From Hymenopellis radicata (Eukaryota > Basidiomycota > Agaricomycetes > Agaricales > Physalacriaceae): 64,000 bases of DNA. The number at the start of each line of letters is the position of its first letter. The first letter of the stretch is position 1. A program made the position numbers and the translations under genes. The notes beneath the pieces are model-generated. The model was given only the letters and a program-made list of their open reading frames with translations, was not told the origin of the DNA and did not search any database. The stretch spans positions 1 to 64,000 of the forward strand of contig JADNRX010000010.1 of the NCBI GenBank assembly GCA_015501595.1, in the 5' to 3' direction. This document shows, one piece after another, positions 22,100 through 35,211 of this stretch.

Positions 22100-24034
22100 T
22101 CATGCCATAAACGTGAAGGCTAGATCCTCGCCATCGACCTGCATACCAGCTTCCCCTCCACTCAAAGCTTTATCCCTCATCCGCGCCAACTTCCTCTCCC
22201 GTTTCCGCTCCTTCTTCATCACACCCCGATTCAAAGGATTCCGACTCGCAAGATGCGTCTCGTCAAGCATCGCATCTCTCGTTTTGCGCTGCCTCTTCGG
22301 CTGCCGCGATTCGCGAGCGGGCGATGTCGTGTCCATAGCATCGGGGTTCGGCGGCGGAGTAGGTGAAGGAGAGCGCGCATGTTTCCCAAGACTTTGCCTT
22401 CGGGTACCGCTTGATAGACGTTCCTCAACTTGCATTTCGGGTTCATCGTCAAAGTTCTCTTGGGCGTCATAGAACACATCCTCTTCCATGGCATCGCCGA
22501 ATGCGCCTGCATCGGCAACGCCGAAAAGCGCTGCAGAATCAAGACCGGGGAGAGTGAAAGGTTTCGAGAACTCTGTGAGAATCTGGGCTTGGCCGACAGA
22601 TTCAGCACCAGGAGCAATTTGGTCGTTGGCCACTGTCGAGACTTAATGAAGGAAACTATGGAAAAGAGTGAAGACTTACGTCGAGAAGGTATTGATGACG
22701 GATGGATAACGGGTGGTATACTAAAGTATGGTATCTTTTGATGATTCCAATCCGTTAATACGTGACGTGCAGCTGCCATGAGATCTGGCGTCCCGCCCTG
22801 ATATGATATAAGATAAGGAAGTTGGTTAGAGATCTTGGGTTCTTACTCTAAGTAACCGTCCGCTCTTCAGCGCAAGCATTGTGAGAAACTCGAGCGTTGA
22901 CGTGAATTGGGGAAGGCCATATAGTTTTTCTATCGTTTCACGAGGAGTGCGTGTTAAGATCTCCTCCACTACAAAAAGTATTAGATACGCCATTAACAGA
23001 CGCGTCAAAGGCTTACCGACGGCCATAGGATCATCTACATCTTCCACCTTGACCACATTCCGCAAGAGAATGCTTCCCTTACTGCTCTCGCCCTTTTCAT
23101 GAAAATCATCTTCATCGAACACGACACCAGGAGAATCGACAATGCGCATGCCACGCTCAAGTTGAATGGATTGAAGGTCTTTCGTGTGACCCGGTTGTGC
23201 GGCTACGGCGCAGACCTGGAAATATTGGGACCACCAATGTTGCAGAACGCGTAATAAATAATTACCTTGCTGCGTTTTAAAGAGTTGATGAGGCTGCTCT
23301 TCCCGACGTTGGGATATCCGACAACTCCAACAGTAACGCTTCCAGCTTTAGGCTTGTACGCTTTCAATAACTTCGTCAATGCAGGTGCCGTAGTGGTGTG
23401 TCTGATGGAAAGCGAGGACGATGAAGGCGCGCGGAATGGTAAAGTAGGGGTTGAATGACGGAGGTGCGAAAGCCATGCCTGGGCGTTTTCCTTCGGAATC
23501 AAGTCTACAACAACTTTAAGCAAAGATGACATCCTGATTTCTTTCACGCACCGACTTTATTGAGTACGAACACCAAGGTTTTGTCGTGTCTGCGTACTTC
23601 TTCCTCCACCAAGCGACTTCTACAACCTTCTGGATCACGAGCATCCAATACGAGAACGACAATATCGCTTTGTTCAATAACCTTGTGTAACGTCCGTAGA
23701 TAATATTTACGAAGTTGTTCTTTAGTTTTGATGGTAGGATTCGTGCTGGAGGATGGTTCTGGGTCGTCGGCGATTTGTTGGGCGAGGGTAGAGAGAGTAG
23801 GCTCTGAGGCCATCATAGAGTCACCGTCGGTCGGGGGTATCATTTTTGCCTTTGACAAGTTTACTCGCTGCTTTTCAGCATTTCGCATCTTGAGATCAGG
23901 TAATCGAGGAATGCCTGGATCTTTCTTGAGTTCTAAGAGTGTATTAGTGTTGAGGCCTTGTAAGAGATTACTAGCAACATACTTGACTTTTGTGGCACAG
24001 GGACCTTTGTCCTGTTCGTTTTTGTGCGGCCCAT
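22100..24034 (-). CDS. GRN1: Nucleostemin-type nucleolar GTPase (Grn1/Nug1/GNL3)
   Basis: A circularly permuted GTPase needed for 60S ribosome maturation. The start is MGRTKTNRTKVPVPQKS. The G motifs appear in permuted order: DIVVLVLDARDPEG, G4 in LVFVLNKVDLIP, G1 in VGVVGYPNVGKSSLINS, and G3 in RIVDSPGVVFD. A further conserved stretch is LYGLPQFTSTLEFLTMLALKSGRLL. The C-terminus is acidic then basic (MKKERKRERKLARMRDKAL). About six introns are present and the frame is intact. It lies head-to-head with NTO1, 89 bp apart, so a shared promoter is likely. Confidence 0.9.
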
Positions 24035-24123
24035 GGTCATTGTCCTAAAGAAAGAGGTGCTCGTGCTGATTTCTCGTTTTGGCAAGTGATCGTAGCCCTA
24101 ACCTTGACCACCAGTTGCGTACG

Positions 24124-27100
24124 ATGGCGCGGGGCAACACTCGCCTCTCTGAGTCGGTGGCACCCTCGCAGCCGGTCCTGCCAACCCGTGAAGTCGTCAA
24201 GACTGACACTGCCAACATCCCCAACGGTGTCCACGACAACCAAATGAAGGCATACGGCTGTACGACTTATTCCTCCATATTCTCTGCAATTTCACCTAAA
24301 TCGCGCTCAACAGTCAATGATCTCACTCCATACCAACGCCCGGACCATTATGTGCGGTATATTGGTGCGTACGCCACGCTTTGGCCAAGTGTGAAAAGTG
24401 CTAACAAATATGGCAGAACCACTGGACATGGACCTGGCGCAACAGGTCGAATACGACATGGACGAACAAGGTCACTCTGGAACTCATCTTCATTTTTGGT
24501 CTGGCGGCTTACAGTGGTGCAGATGAGGAATGGCTGTTGGCTGTCAACGCGGAACGCAGGCAGCAGCAGATCAACACTGTTTCCTACGAAGTCTTCGAAG
24601 TAATCGTGGATAGGCTAGAAAAAGAATACTTTGAAGTCGTATGTCGTCGACTTGTACCTCCAAATGATCCATACCTTACTTTCTTGTCTATAGAGCAAAC
24701 ATCTTCCAAAAGCCGACCTCGAAATGCCAAACGAAGACTCACCTTGTGCAATATGCGACGATTCTGAAGGCGAAAACAGCAATGTAATTGTATTTTGCGA
24801 TGGTTGTAATCTAGCGGTTCATCAAGGTGCGCGTATAACAACATTTCAATCTCGCGTCTTTTTTCAAATGACCCCCAGAATGCTACGGGGTACCATATAT
24901 TCCGGAAGGACAATGGTTATGTCGGAAATGCAAGCTATCTCCAGCTCAACCCGTCGATTGCGCGCTGTGTCCGGAATCATTTGGTGCGTTCAAGCAGACC
25001 GCTGCCGGTGAATGGGTACATGTCCTCTGCGTCCTGTTAGTCCCTGGCTGCGTAGTGGATAATTTGGGAACCATGGAACCATGTCATATAACAGACATCG
25101 ATCCCAAGCGTTACAAGCTCAAGTGTTGTATCTGTGGAAGGAGCGGCAAGGACGTTGGTGCATGCATTCAATGTCGCAAGAGTTCATGTTCCTTGGCATA
25201 CCATGTCACTTGCGCGCGGAAATGGAAGCTGCTACTGCCAATGAAAGGAGCCAATGAGTTGATATCGTACTGTCACTTGCACCTTCCCGTCAGTTCTTTG
25301 ATTATTTATTAATTTCGCGCTTACTCTGTTACAGGCAGAGCACAGGGAGGCGCATCTACAAGCCCGAGAGGCGGCGGAGGCAGAGTCTGAGAAACCGGTC
25401 GCCAATTCTACCAAAATGGCTCGAGCATACGGAAAAGAATACAAGTCACCACCTCCAGTTGTGCCCTGGATCATCGTGGAGAGGATATCGCAGTATATTG
25501 GTCGCATAGGGATCCGCAAGAAGCATGAGTTCCTCATTGCGGTCTGCAAATACTGGAGCCTCAAGAGGGAACATAGGCGAGGGGCGCCTCTGCTCAAGCG
25601 TCTGCATAACGAGGCTTGGCCAACCGGCGCAAGTTCTCTGGACCAGATGGACCAACAAAAGAGGAAATTGGAGGTTAGTTGTCCGACACCCCGTGTGTCA
25701 GACTAGAGAAGTTGACTATTCCTTAGTTGCTCAAGGATCTCCGAAACGACCTGGAAAGTGCAAAGAGCATGGCCGAATTGGTTCGGAAACGCGAAAGTCG
25801 GAAGCTACGGCAAATACATCTCGTCCAAGGCGTTATCACTTCTGCTGTTTTTGCCCATGAGCCTGTCTTGCGTACTGCTTTCCAGAGAATATCGGGGTAC
25901 GTCGCTGATTTCTGTCTCGGGGTCACTAGTGTGACGCGTGTTGTTTTAGAATGGACAAAGTTCACCATTACTTTCAAAACCCTGTGTCCAAGCGAGACGT
26001 ACCAGACTACTTCGATATTATCAAGAAGCCGATGTGTTGGAAGTTCATTCAAGAGAAACTTGACCGACATGAATACTGGGATGTGAAGGCATTCAAGGTA
26101 ATACGCGTTCTTATTAAACCAATGGAAGTTTCCTGATTTCGTTACAGGATGATATCAACCTAGTCGTCGACAACGCCAAAAGGTACAACGGTGATGCAAC
26201 GGCTCTTTACAAGACTGCGGAACGGATTCAAGCACAGCTACCTAATCATTTCCTTGCCCTTGACAGTTTGTGCGCTGGTCCTTCCCGGGATGTGCCTACG
26301 ACTAATGGCACGGATGGAATGGACGTCGTTTCCCCTCAACTTCAGCTGCCTGATGTAGGTGATTTGGAACCCACCATCGATATTCTGGAGATGCTGTACT
26401 CTTCCAAGCCAGTGCAGGACCTTATCGATTACACCATTGACGAGAACGCCGTTACTTCGTTGTTCGAGTTTTCAGAGGGTCGTATAAAGTCTCCTCCCAC
26501 TCCACCACCGCCTCCGCCTCCACCTCCACCTCCACCTCCACCTCCACCTGCAGCTCAGCCTAAGCGCGACCGGAGAAGCAAATCCAGGTCGCACAAGAAG
26601 AAAGAGAAGGAAAAGCCAGTGGAAACGTTTGCTGTTCCACAGCAGCAGCAGGAGCAACTCGATGCTGCACCTGGTTTCCGTGCACCAAGGAGGCGGGCTC
26701 GAAGCTTAACGACAAACGACGAGTCTCAAGGGCAGACACCTTGGGCTGGCCAAGCTAGCGTGCCCAAGTTCTCGATCGATGTTGATAAGCAGGACCACTT
26801 CAAGTATTTCGATGCTGGTTGGGTTCTACCCGAAGGTGCAAAGAGGAACCGTAGTAGCACTAGCGGACCATCTACGTCTCAGCTAGCGCCTGTCGTCATA
26901 TCCACAAAGAAACGGAAATGTATGTTTATCCTCTTCGCTGTCGACTTGTGCTGCTCAACTGACATTCTGTACAGCTTCAACCAAGAAACCTGTACCTGTG
27001 TTGAGAAAAACCACTTCCGAAATAAGGGACACTTCCAGTGTTGTTCCAGATACCCCCATGGACTACGAGGTGGATGGTCGATTCGCACGCGAGTCGTCTC

Positions 27101-29844
27101 TGGCTGTGTCGATACCTCCAGCAGATGTTGAGATGGTGGATGAATCAAGAGGGGCTTCTCATAAGAGGGAAATGTCGACATACTCGGATGCTTCGCTACA
27201 TCGTTCAGTATCTCCGCCTGCAGATTCTTCACAACCTTCGGGGCAGCAGTACTCGGAATTGCGCGCTTCAATGGCCTCGTCTCCTGAAGGGACTCCAGAG
27301 CAACCACTTAAGGATTTGACGCCATTAGATGATCTGACTCCAGAAGTCGACGTAGACATGCAGGATCTTCTAGAAGCTGACGAGGCTGCGATGGAATTCA
27401 CGGTTAGCGGATATTTGGCTCCGATCTCACAGGAGCGCCTATCACACAGCGTTGACCCATCAACTGACGCTGTTATTATTGAAAAGAGATGGGCAGAGTC
27501 TGAGGACTACTCACTCCTGCCACGAGATAACGATGTGCCGGCCGAAACGGGTCCAAGCCCCGATCGGTCCACCGGTCAAACCCGAGCTTCCTCTCTTGTT
27601 CCGCTACCGTCTTCTGAAAATTTTCAATCTCCCTCTGGCGGCGAATTTTCTCCCATTACCTCTATTCTCGAGCCATTGGAGCTCGCTAATATCGATACCC
27701 CAGTCATGTCAGATTCGCAGCCCCCTGAGGCCGCGGTCGACGCGTCGTTGTCCAAGGTCGCGGACCCCAATGAGCCTATGAGCTCCCACGTTATCACCGA
27801 CGCGTCATCTCCTATGGAACCAGCCGTTGTGGAGCCTCCGACAGAGGCTGTTGAAGATGACTCGCCAAAGTCGCCCGTAGCGTCGGACGCCGTACCCAAC
27901 CACGAAGCCCCAGAAGGCGAGACGACCGCGACTAATGGCGTGTCCTCGAACGATGCGCCGAAAGATGTTGAAATGGTTGAGGCAGCGACGGCCGATGTTC
28001 CAGAAGCGTCTGTCGAGCCAGACTTCAACATAGACGTCATTCCTCCCACCGACTCTGAACCCAATGCAGATTCCACTCCTCCCGTCGACTCTGAACCCAA
28101 TGCAGATTCCACCGTTCCCATGGACTCTGAACCCAATGCAGATTCCGCTCCTCCCATTGACTCCGAGACCAATAAAGCGTCAGCACTCACCACCGAGTCG
28201 GAACGTCCTCCTGCTGAATTAGACGCCGACACGAGCGCTAACCAAACAGACTCCGCCATTCATTCAGACCAGCCAGAGTCTGCCATGGAATCCACCGAGG
28301 CTGAGCCTGAGCCTGTAATTGATGTTACTCCTCCCGTCGACTCGGAACCCAAAGCTAACGATAATTTCCCCGCCCAACCCGAACCCGAAGCTGGTGATCT
28401 TACTCCCCTCGAGTCTGAATCCAAAGCCGCGTCTCCTCCTGCCATAGAAGAGCCCCCAAGAGATCCCAGTATTCCTCCCATTGATTCTGCACCTGCCCCC
28501 GACACTATCCCTTCCGCAGAACCTCCAACTTCTGCAGTGCGCGCAGAGAGTCCGATTCCAGCGACTCATTGCCATTCAACGAGAGTGTCACTGCTGATGC
28601 CTCTGGTGAGGAGGACAACGACGAAGAGGAAGAACTGACCATTGAGGAGGTTCGATTGAAGAACCCAGGTAGGCTTGTTAGGCAAGATACCAACGGTACT
28701 TTTATCATTGAGGAGATTGATACTCCCGAATCTCGGCGCGCAAAGGCGCTGGCCAGGCTCGAGAAGAGAAATAAAGCTAAATCTGCTCCTCCTCCTCCTC
28801 CGCAACAGTCTAAAAGCCTGGGAGCTTATCCTGAAGGAACGGTATTGGAATCCGGGACGCTTGGTAAGTCCTTATGTCTTCACTGCATTCGTTTAATTGA
28901 GAAACAACCTTCAGTTTGGGCTAAAATCGGTACGTACCGGTGTGGACTTTCGTATTAAGGATGAACTGACTATCCTGACAGCATCATTTCCTTGGTTTCC
29001 AGCAGTTGTGCACGACGACGACGTACTAGGTGTGCCTGCTGACGTCGTGAAGCTGTACAAGAAGAACACCAAGGGTCGTCACATTGTGATGTTCTACGAC
29101 GAAAAGAGAACCTGGTTTGTCTTTTCAATAACAAACACTTCATGCGCGCTTATACGAAAACAGGGCCGTCGTTTCCCTCAAGAGCCTCAAACCGATGTGC
29201 GACATCCAAGGTTAGTCTTGTTCTAAGATTCCTATTTCCATCTTACAATTCATCGTAGAACTCGATGACGATATGCTATCGGAGCAGTCGAAGCTTCAGC
29301 CCAAGAAGCATTGGGGTACTAAGCAGAAGGACGTGAAGAAGGCCTATGCGTAAGTGGTTGCAGTTTTGCCGCATATTGCTGAGTTGACATTCGATGTAGT
29401 GTTGCAATGGAAGAGAAAGAAAAGGAGGAAGAAGACGCAGACTCCGATGTCGTTGGTGGTGCTAATGAGGTACCCCCTCCAGAGGCTAACGGCCTGGACG
29501 ATAACGATGAGGCGAAAGCTCTGCCTGCCAAACCCCCTAGGAAGAAGCCAGGCAGGAAAAGCCGTGCCACCGTCCCAGATGACGACGCTATGCAGGTCGA
29601 CGAGCCAGCTACGAAACAAGTAAAGAAAAGGGGACGCAAACCCCGTGTCACCAGTGCGGATGCTGAGATGGCGATGGAGGTTGACGCGCCTGAGTCTAGT
29701 ACGAATGGAAAGGCAAAGAAAGGCAAGCGCAAGGCGGCGCCTTCCAGTCCAGCAGCCGCCGAGAGTGATGGAGAACCCGAAGTAGATAGCCCAGAGCGAC
29801 CGGTCAGGAAGAAACGAAAGACGTCGAAGCTTTTGGACCAATGA
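24124..29844 (+). CDS. NTO1: NTO1/BRPF-like chromatin scaffold: PHD-ZnK-PHD, bromodomain, PWWP
   Basis: The start is [16 protein letters not shown]. An EPL1-like region ([27 protein letters not shown]) precedes PHD1 ([21 protein letters not shown], then [17 protein letters not shown]). A zinc knuckle and PHD2 follow ([37 protein letters not shown]). The bromodomain ([26 protein letters not shown]) lies about 25950-26250. A poly-Pro run, [16 protein letters not shown], a long Pro/Ser/Asp-rich region and a C-terminal PWWP domain ([15 protein letters not shown]) complete it. In fungi and animals such proteins tether MYST acetyltransferases to H3-marked chromatin. One frame break near 28545-28553 looks like a missing base. 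Confidence 0.88.
26496..26550 (+). repeat. Coding CCTCCA/CCTCCG microsatellite (poly-Pro)
   Basis: Hexamer repeats of CCTCC(A/G) encode about 16 prolines in a row inside NTO1. The tract is in frame, so slippage by one unit would change length without breaking the gene. Confidence 0.9.
28051..28170 (+). repeat. 36-bp coding tandem repeat in NTO1
   Basis: Copies begin at 28051, 28087, 28123 and (diverged) 28159; each encodes about [12 protein letters not shown]. The first three are nearly identical, suggesting recent expansion in a disordered region. Related DSEPK/DSEPN phrases recur further on. Confidence 0.85.
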
Positions 29845-30024
29845 TTGTATCATGTAGATTTTTTTTGGCTCTATTTGCATCTTTTACTGTTATTACTATC
29901 TTGCCTTAACTTGTATTTGTTACTATCTACTGTACTGTATTGTGAATCTTGACTTGTCTGAACGATTCGGAAGTAGGATGACAGTGATCCGCATTTGGAC
30001 GCTCCGATTTTTCTCTCTCCCGCC

Positions 30025-32193
30025 ATGTTGTCCGACTCTGAGTCTGATACTGAAGACACTCATCAGTTCACAATAAATGAACATTACGCGAAGGCGTTTC
30101 ATTATCGCAAGGAACGCGAAGAACTAGAAAAACGTGCGTGAATTTTCTGCTAAAGTGCATTGCATTGAATTCTGTGCAGTCAAGCTGAAATATGGTTCTG
30201 ACTACGAGCTTGACGACGAGGACGACGACGAAGAAGATGAAGACAGTGAATCCGACGAGTCAGAAGACGAGGACGGCGAGGAGCTTACGCCCGCCGTTGA
30301 CGCTGCGATCCTTCGAACACTGGCACGCATAAAACAAAAAGACCCGGAGATATACGAGTCGGAGAAAAACATATTCGGCGGTGCGCATCGCGTCGGTTTT
30401 GCTGAATTCTTCTCTCATCGCCGATATAGAGGAGCAGTCGCGGATCTCATCATCCAAAACGGTTACACGAGCACCTAAAAACAAGGTATTATTCTGGGAA
30501 AGGTCGAAAATGGACTGGGTTAACATGTCAACAGGATTCTAAACCAGTCACACTACGCCAAGTTGTCCTGCAATCTACATTGAATCCCACTTCCCGTTCT
30601 CCCTCTCCAGAATTAACGCATGTCGAAGCACAACGTGAACTCCGAGATGAGACCATTGCTGCGTTTACTGCCGGTGATGAGGATGAAGACGACGATCTTC
30701 TGGTCCTCGAGAAAAGACTAAGGACGAGCTTCAGCAAGAGGAGGAAGAGTACAAAGCTTTCCTTGAACGCGAAGTCGGAAAAGACCTTGGAACGTTGATT
30801 GGGTTCGACCAGTCCGATGTTCTGGCCGACGAGTCCTCTCCGCAGACCGACAAGAAGCCTAAGAAGAAGAAACAGAAGGCGTCGGAGAGTGGCAAGTCTA
30901 AAGAGGAGGAGAACCAAGAGTTTCTTATGAAGTGAGTCTCGCATTTGGTTTATGTGAAGAGGATTTTAATGTTCTCTAGCTACATTCTTAACCGCGGCTG
31001 GATAGATAAGACGTCGAAGCGTATACCTACGTACCGCGAGGTCACGTCCAAAGACAAAGGCAAGGCGAAAGCCACTGCGGATGAATCCGACGACGAAGAG
31101 GAAAATGCCGAGGACCAGCGGCCAACTATTTACTCTGACGTCGACGAGGAGGAGTTCGAGGATACCATTGACCGCTTTGAGATTTCATACAATCATCGCT
31201 TTGAAGAGCCGTCAGTCTTATTTTTTCCTCTTACACGAGAAAACTAACGGTCTCGTAGTGATGCCCTAGAAATCAAATCGTTCCCTCGTAATTTACCCTC
31301 TCTAGTGCGACGAGAGGACACTACCAGGAAGGACGCTCGTGAACGTAAAAAGCAGAGGAAGGCCGAGGAGCTGAGCCAGAAGAAGGAGGAGGTGAAACGG
31401 TTAAAGGCGCTCAAGATGAAGGAGATACGAGCGAAACTAGAAAGGATTGGGCGTGAAGGAGGAAAGAACGTCGACAACGATCCTGGTGAGATGCTTTCTG
31501 TATTATGTAGTGGATATGTTACTGAACTTCGTTTTATCAGCTCTACAGGAACTCGATTTGGATGCGGATTGGGACCCCGATGCTCATGATGCTCAAATGA
31601 CCGGCCTGTATGGCGAAGACGCTGACTTCAATGACGACGAAAAGCCGACGTGGGACGACGACATTGATATCGGGGATCTCGTGGGTGGGGAAGAGGACAC
31701 CAAGTCTAAGAAGAAGAAAAAGAAAAAGAAGAAAAAGGCCGATGACCAGGACCAGGAGGATGGTGTCGATGTCGATGTCATGGATGCTGAGGTGCAGCCT
31801 GCTGACGAGGACGAGGACGAGTGGGATGGTACGGAGGAGATGCGAAAGCGTAAGCTTGATCAGTATCTGGACGAGTTATACGAGCTCGACTTTAATGATA
31901 TGGTATGTCACACTCGTCTCTCAATCGCACACTGATATATATCCTTTGCCAGGTTGGAGGCGTAAAAACCAAGTTCCGCTACGCACCCGTTCAAGCGCAG
32001 AACTTTTCTCTGACGCCCGCCGAGATTCTGATGGCGACTGACGCGGAGCTGAACGAGTACATGGGAGTCAAGAAATACGCGCCGTACAAGAAGGACCTCA
32101 AATGGGATCCCAATCGCAACGATAAGCTGAAGGATCTGAAGAGCAAGATTGCTGCGCGCACTGGTGGGGCTGATGTGGCTGCCTTTCCATGAC
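30025..32193 (+). CDS. KRI1: KRI1 ribosome biogenesis factor, with frame breaks
   Basis: Kri1 is a nucleolar protein needed for 40S subunit assembly. The start MLSDSESDTEDTHQFTINEH joins over a 45-nt intron to KLKYGSDYELDDEDDD. Family hallmarks are EEEYKAFLEREVGKDLGTLIG, NYILNRGWIDKTSKRIPTY, FEISYNHRFEEPDALEIKSFPRNLPSLVRRED and, near the end, GGVKTKFRYAPVQAQNF with LMATDAELNEYMGVKKYAPY. A long Lys run (about 31707-31737) lies between acidic blocks. The frame breaks at 30704-30712 (one C or A missing, by the family pattern). A stop at 32191-32193 cuts off what still reads as a basic tail in shifting frames up to about 32440. Confidence 0.85.
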
Positions 32194-32450
32194 AACAACC
32201 TGTGAAGAAGCGGAAGGGAAAGAAGGAGCGTATGCGGTTGAAGTTGGAGGATGGTGGTGGAGAGGGAGAGGAGAGGATATGGAGAAGCGCCGGTGGTTGA
32301 AAATGTATCCGAGGAGAAGAGGAGACGGCCTGCGGAAGAGGAGGAAGAGATGAGGAGGATGATGCCGCGTTGGGGGAGTCGACGAAAAAGAAAAAGAGGA
32401 GACATAAGAAGAAGGCTGAAGATGCAATCGCGACTTAGATACTACGCTTA
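32194..32450 (+). other. Likely remnant of the KRI1 C-terminus in broken frames
   Basis: After the KRI1 stop, coding-like sequence continues: QQPVKKRKGKKERMRLKLED in the original frame, then EAPVVENVSEEKRRRPAEEE, then EDDAALGESTKKKKRRHKKK with AEDAIAT and a stop at about 32438. The order and composition fit the normal basic tail of Kri1. Two frame changes plus one stop separate the pieces. Confidence 0.5.
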
Positions 32451-33054
32451 GTATTCAATTACATGGTCCAACTCCAGAATAGTAGATGATTGCCATTGAA
32501 ATTCTGCTTGTTCAAGTGGGGACAGTTACCCGGGTTCCCAGAAATTGCTCTTGTCTCTGCCTTATTCTTATTCTTATTCTTATTGTTTTCGCTCTTCTCT
32601 CGACTTCTGTCATCACTTTGGGGAACATGGATACCTCTGAGATCCCTCTACCCTCATCAAAAGACTCGGAATTCAAAGCTGATGTTGCAGAATGTAGACG
32701 CCACATTTCTTCCATATTAAGAATTATCGGGCGTGATTGATTGTGACTTGACTCGTGCTAACAATCAATACAGCTCTTTTACAGCTATCCTTGTTACAAA
32801 TATTCGACGATCCACGCTTGTGTTCTTCATCCTCTCTGAGCGCCCTTGTTATCAGCTCTATTATCCCGGACCTCATTGTTCTCGCCCTTGTTCTCAATTG
32901 TGCTGTATACGGTCGACATAAGCGCATCAAAACAATACCACAATCGAGCTATAACAGTGAACAAGACACTCCGAGTCCTCTTCACACACACACATCCATC
33001 TCCGCCAGACCTATTAACACGATACCTACATTCCACGTTCCGCAAATCGAACAG
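32451..33054 (+). other. Leader/promoter of the homeodomain gene
   Basis: T/C-rich sequence with repeated TTATTC (32564-32583). The frame is open through much of it but hydrophobic and atypical, so I treat it as non-coding leader; an upstream exon cannot be excluded. Confidence 0.35.
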
Positions 33055-34308
33055 ATGTCGTTCCCAGGACTCCATTTGCTCTGCAGAGTCGCGGTAGAGA
33101 GCGTCGCTGCCGTTACGCCACCTACTCCCAAACAGAACGCGCACGATGGTAATGCACCTCGTCTGGACTATGCCGCCACCTCATCTACGGCAGCATCCGC
33201 CTCTTCAGTGTCTTCCAATGTTACGACGCTACAAGGCCTCGAGCTTCTCTGTACGGTCGGGCGTAGTATCAACGACACCACGCCACCGTCCTTCATTCAC
33301 AGCGCGCACATCGGCGATCGCCCGAATCAATATTTCTATCTCGAACGCCAGAACGACGTCGCTATTGTCATTGTGCTGCGCGAGCCGTATGCCGATCCAT
33401 ACATCTTCGAGGCGTATCCTATCGACCAGGCGCCTGCGCATGTTCTCGAGTGTATCGCGAAACACCACAAGAATCGACTAGAAGAAGAAGAGGCGAGATA
33501 CCGGCGGGAAGAGTCGTGTGGCCTCTCGGTGCTAGACGGTGCTACAGCAAGTGCGCCACCTTCCGAAAGTTCGGAGCTTCCGCCTATGGAGATTGACGAG
33601 ATTTTGCTCGAAGCCGAATCTAAATCCAAACGTGTTCCGCCTCCGCGACTTATTTCCCCTCCCTCGGGCGAGACTTCAAAACGTCAAGCAGCGCAGAGCA
33701 TGGAAAGACAAGCACCTGTTAAGAAGGCTAGCGGGAAGAAGTCGACAGCCTCAAGGAAAGTCGGTCATAAGCCACCCAAGCCGACGGTGCCGTCGCGACG
33801 AAAGACTTCTCAAGCGGCCAGTGCTGGCAGTCACTACCTCCGCGATCCGTGGCGAGCGTTGTTAGAGAAAGTCTTCGAAGACATAACGCCGGAACCTCCA
33901 CTGAACTGGGAGAAGTTCCTAGCTGGAAAGATAAACAGGTGGGCACGAATGCTTCGTCACCGATATCAGTCCTCACCGCATAACAGCTCGTCGGATAAAG
34001 TACATAATTGGTTCTCGAACCGGAGACAGAACTACAAAGGGATCGAGGAGGCTAAGGGTAGGCACAACAGTACCTCTGCGTGTGGCCAAAAAATGAAGCA
34101 TTGGAGCACGGAGGACAGGAAGATCTCGACAGATGAAGAATTTAGGCGAGTTGTCGAGGAGGAGTATATACCGGTTCTGCCTCAGATTGTCGACGCGCAC
34201 GAGGTGTTGAGAAGCCTGGATGGTGATAGATATAAAGGCTTTAATGGGCGCATTAAGCCTGCAAAGAAGCCGGCAGTCAAGTATTCAGAGAGAATCCTTG
34301 GACTGTAG
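33055..34308 (+). CDS. Homeodomain transcription factor
   Basis: Single-exon frame of 417 residues from MSFPGLHLLCRVAVESVAAV. The C-terminal third holds a divergent homeodomain (about residues 260-325): ALLEKVFEDITPEPPLNWEK, MLRHRYQSSPH and recognition helix DKVHNWFSNRRQNYK, with Trp48, Phe49, Asn51 and Arg53 kept. This pattern indicates sequence-specific DNA binding. A basic Ser/Pro-rich region precedes it (KKSTASRKVGHKPPKPT). The N-terminus repeats a short phrase, GLHLLCRVA and GLELLCTVG, about 70 residues apart, of unknown meaning. I chose the ATG at 33055 because upstream codons are atypical. The target genes and its exact class are unknown. Confidence 0.75.
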   Translation: MSFPGLHLLCRVAVESVAAVTPPTPKQNAHDGNAPRLDYAATSSTAASASSVSSNVTTLQGLELLCTVGRSINDTTPPSFIHSAHIGDRPNQYFYLERQNDVAIVIVLREPYADPYIFEAYPIDQAPAHVLECIAKHHKNRLEEEEARYRREESCGLSVLDGATASAPPSESSELPPMEIDEILLEAESKSKRVPPPRLISPPSGETSKRQAAQSMERQAPVKKASGKKSTASRKVGHKPPKPTVPSRRKTSQAASAGSHYLRDPWRALLEKVFEDITPEPPLNWEKFLAGKINRWARMLRHRYQSSPHNSSSDKVHNWFSNRRQNYKGIEEAKGRHNSTSACGQKMKHWSTEDRKISTDEEFRRVVEEEYIPVLPQIVDAHEVLRSLDGDRYKGFNGRIKPAKKPAVKYSERILGL

Positions 34309-34575
34309 CGTTTAGTTTAGGACATTTAATGTTAGTTTCTGGACTTCTGGTTCAAGTTAGTCTCCCACAGTCAGCCTACTATAAAGCCGCAAACAAGTTC
34401 CGTAGGTTCAAGTTGAAGTTGTGGTTAAAGGAGAATTGGGCCACGTGATGCAAACCTTATTCTCGAGCAGGACAAAACAGGACATCAAAATTTTTGCTTT
34501 CTCATCCGAACCGGCTCTTGCTTTTGTCAAAGACTCCACCGTTCAGCTCGTTGGACAGACAGAGGCGTCCGCACG

Positions 34576-35211
<636 letters not shown>

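Noticed and set aside
33055..34308. Mating-type homeodomain gene
   Set aside because: A single gene without a divergent partner or the usual flanking genes; a general homeodomain factor is more likely.
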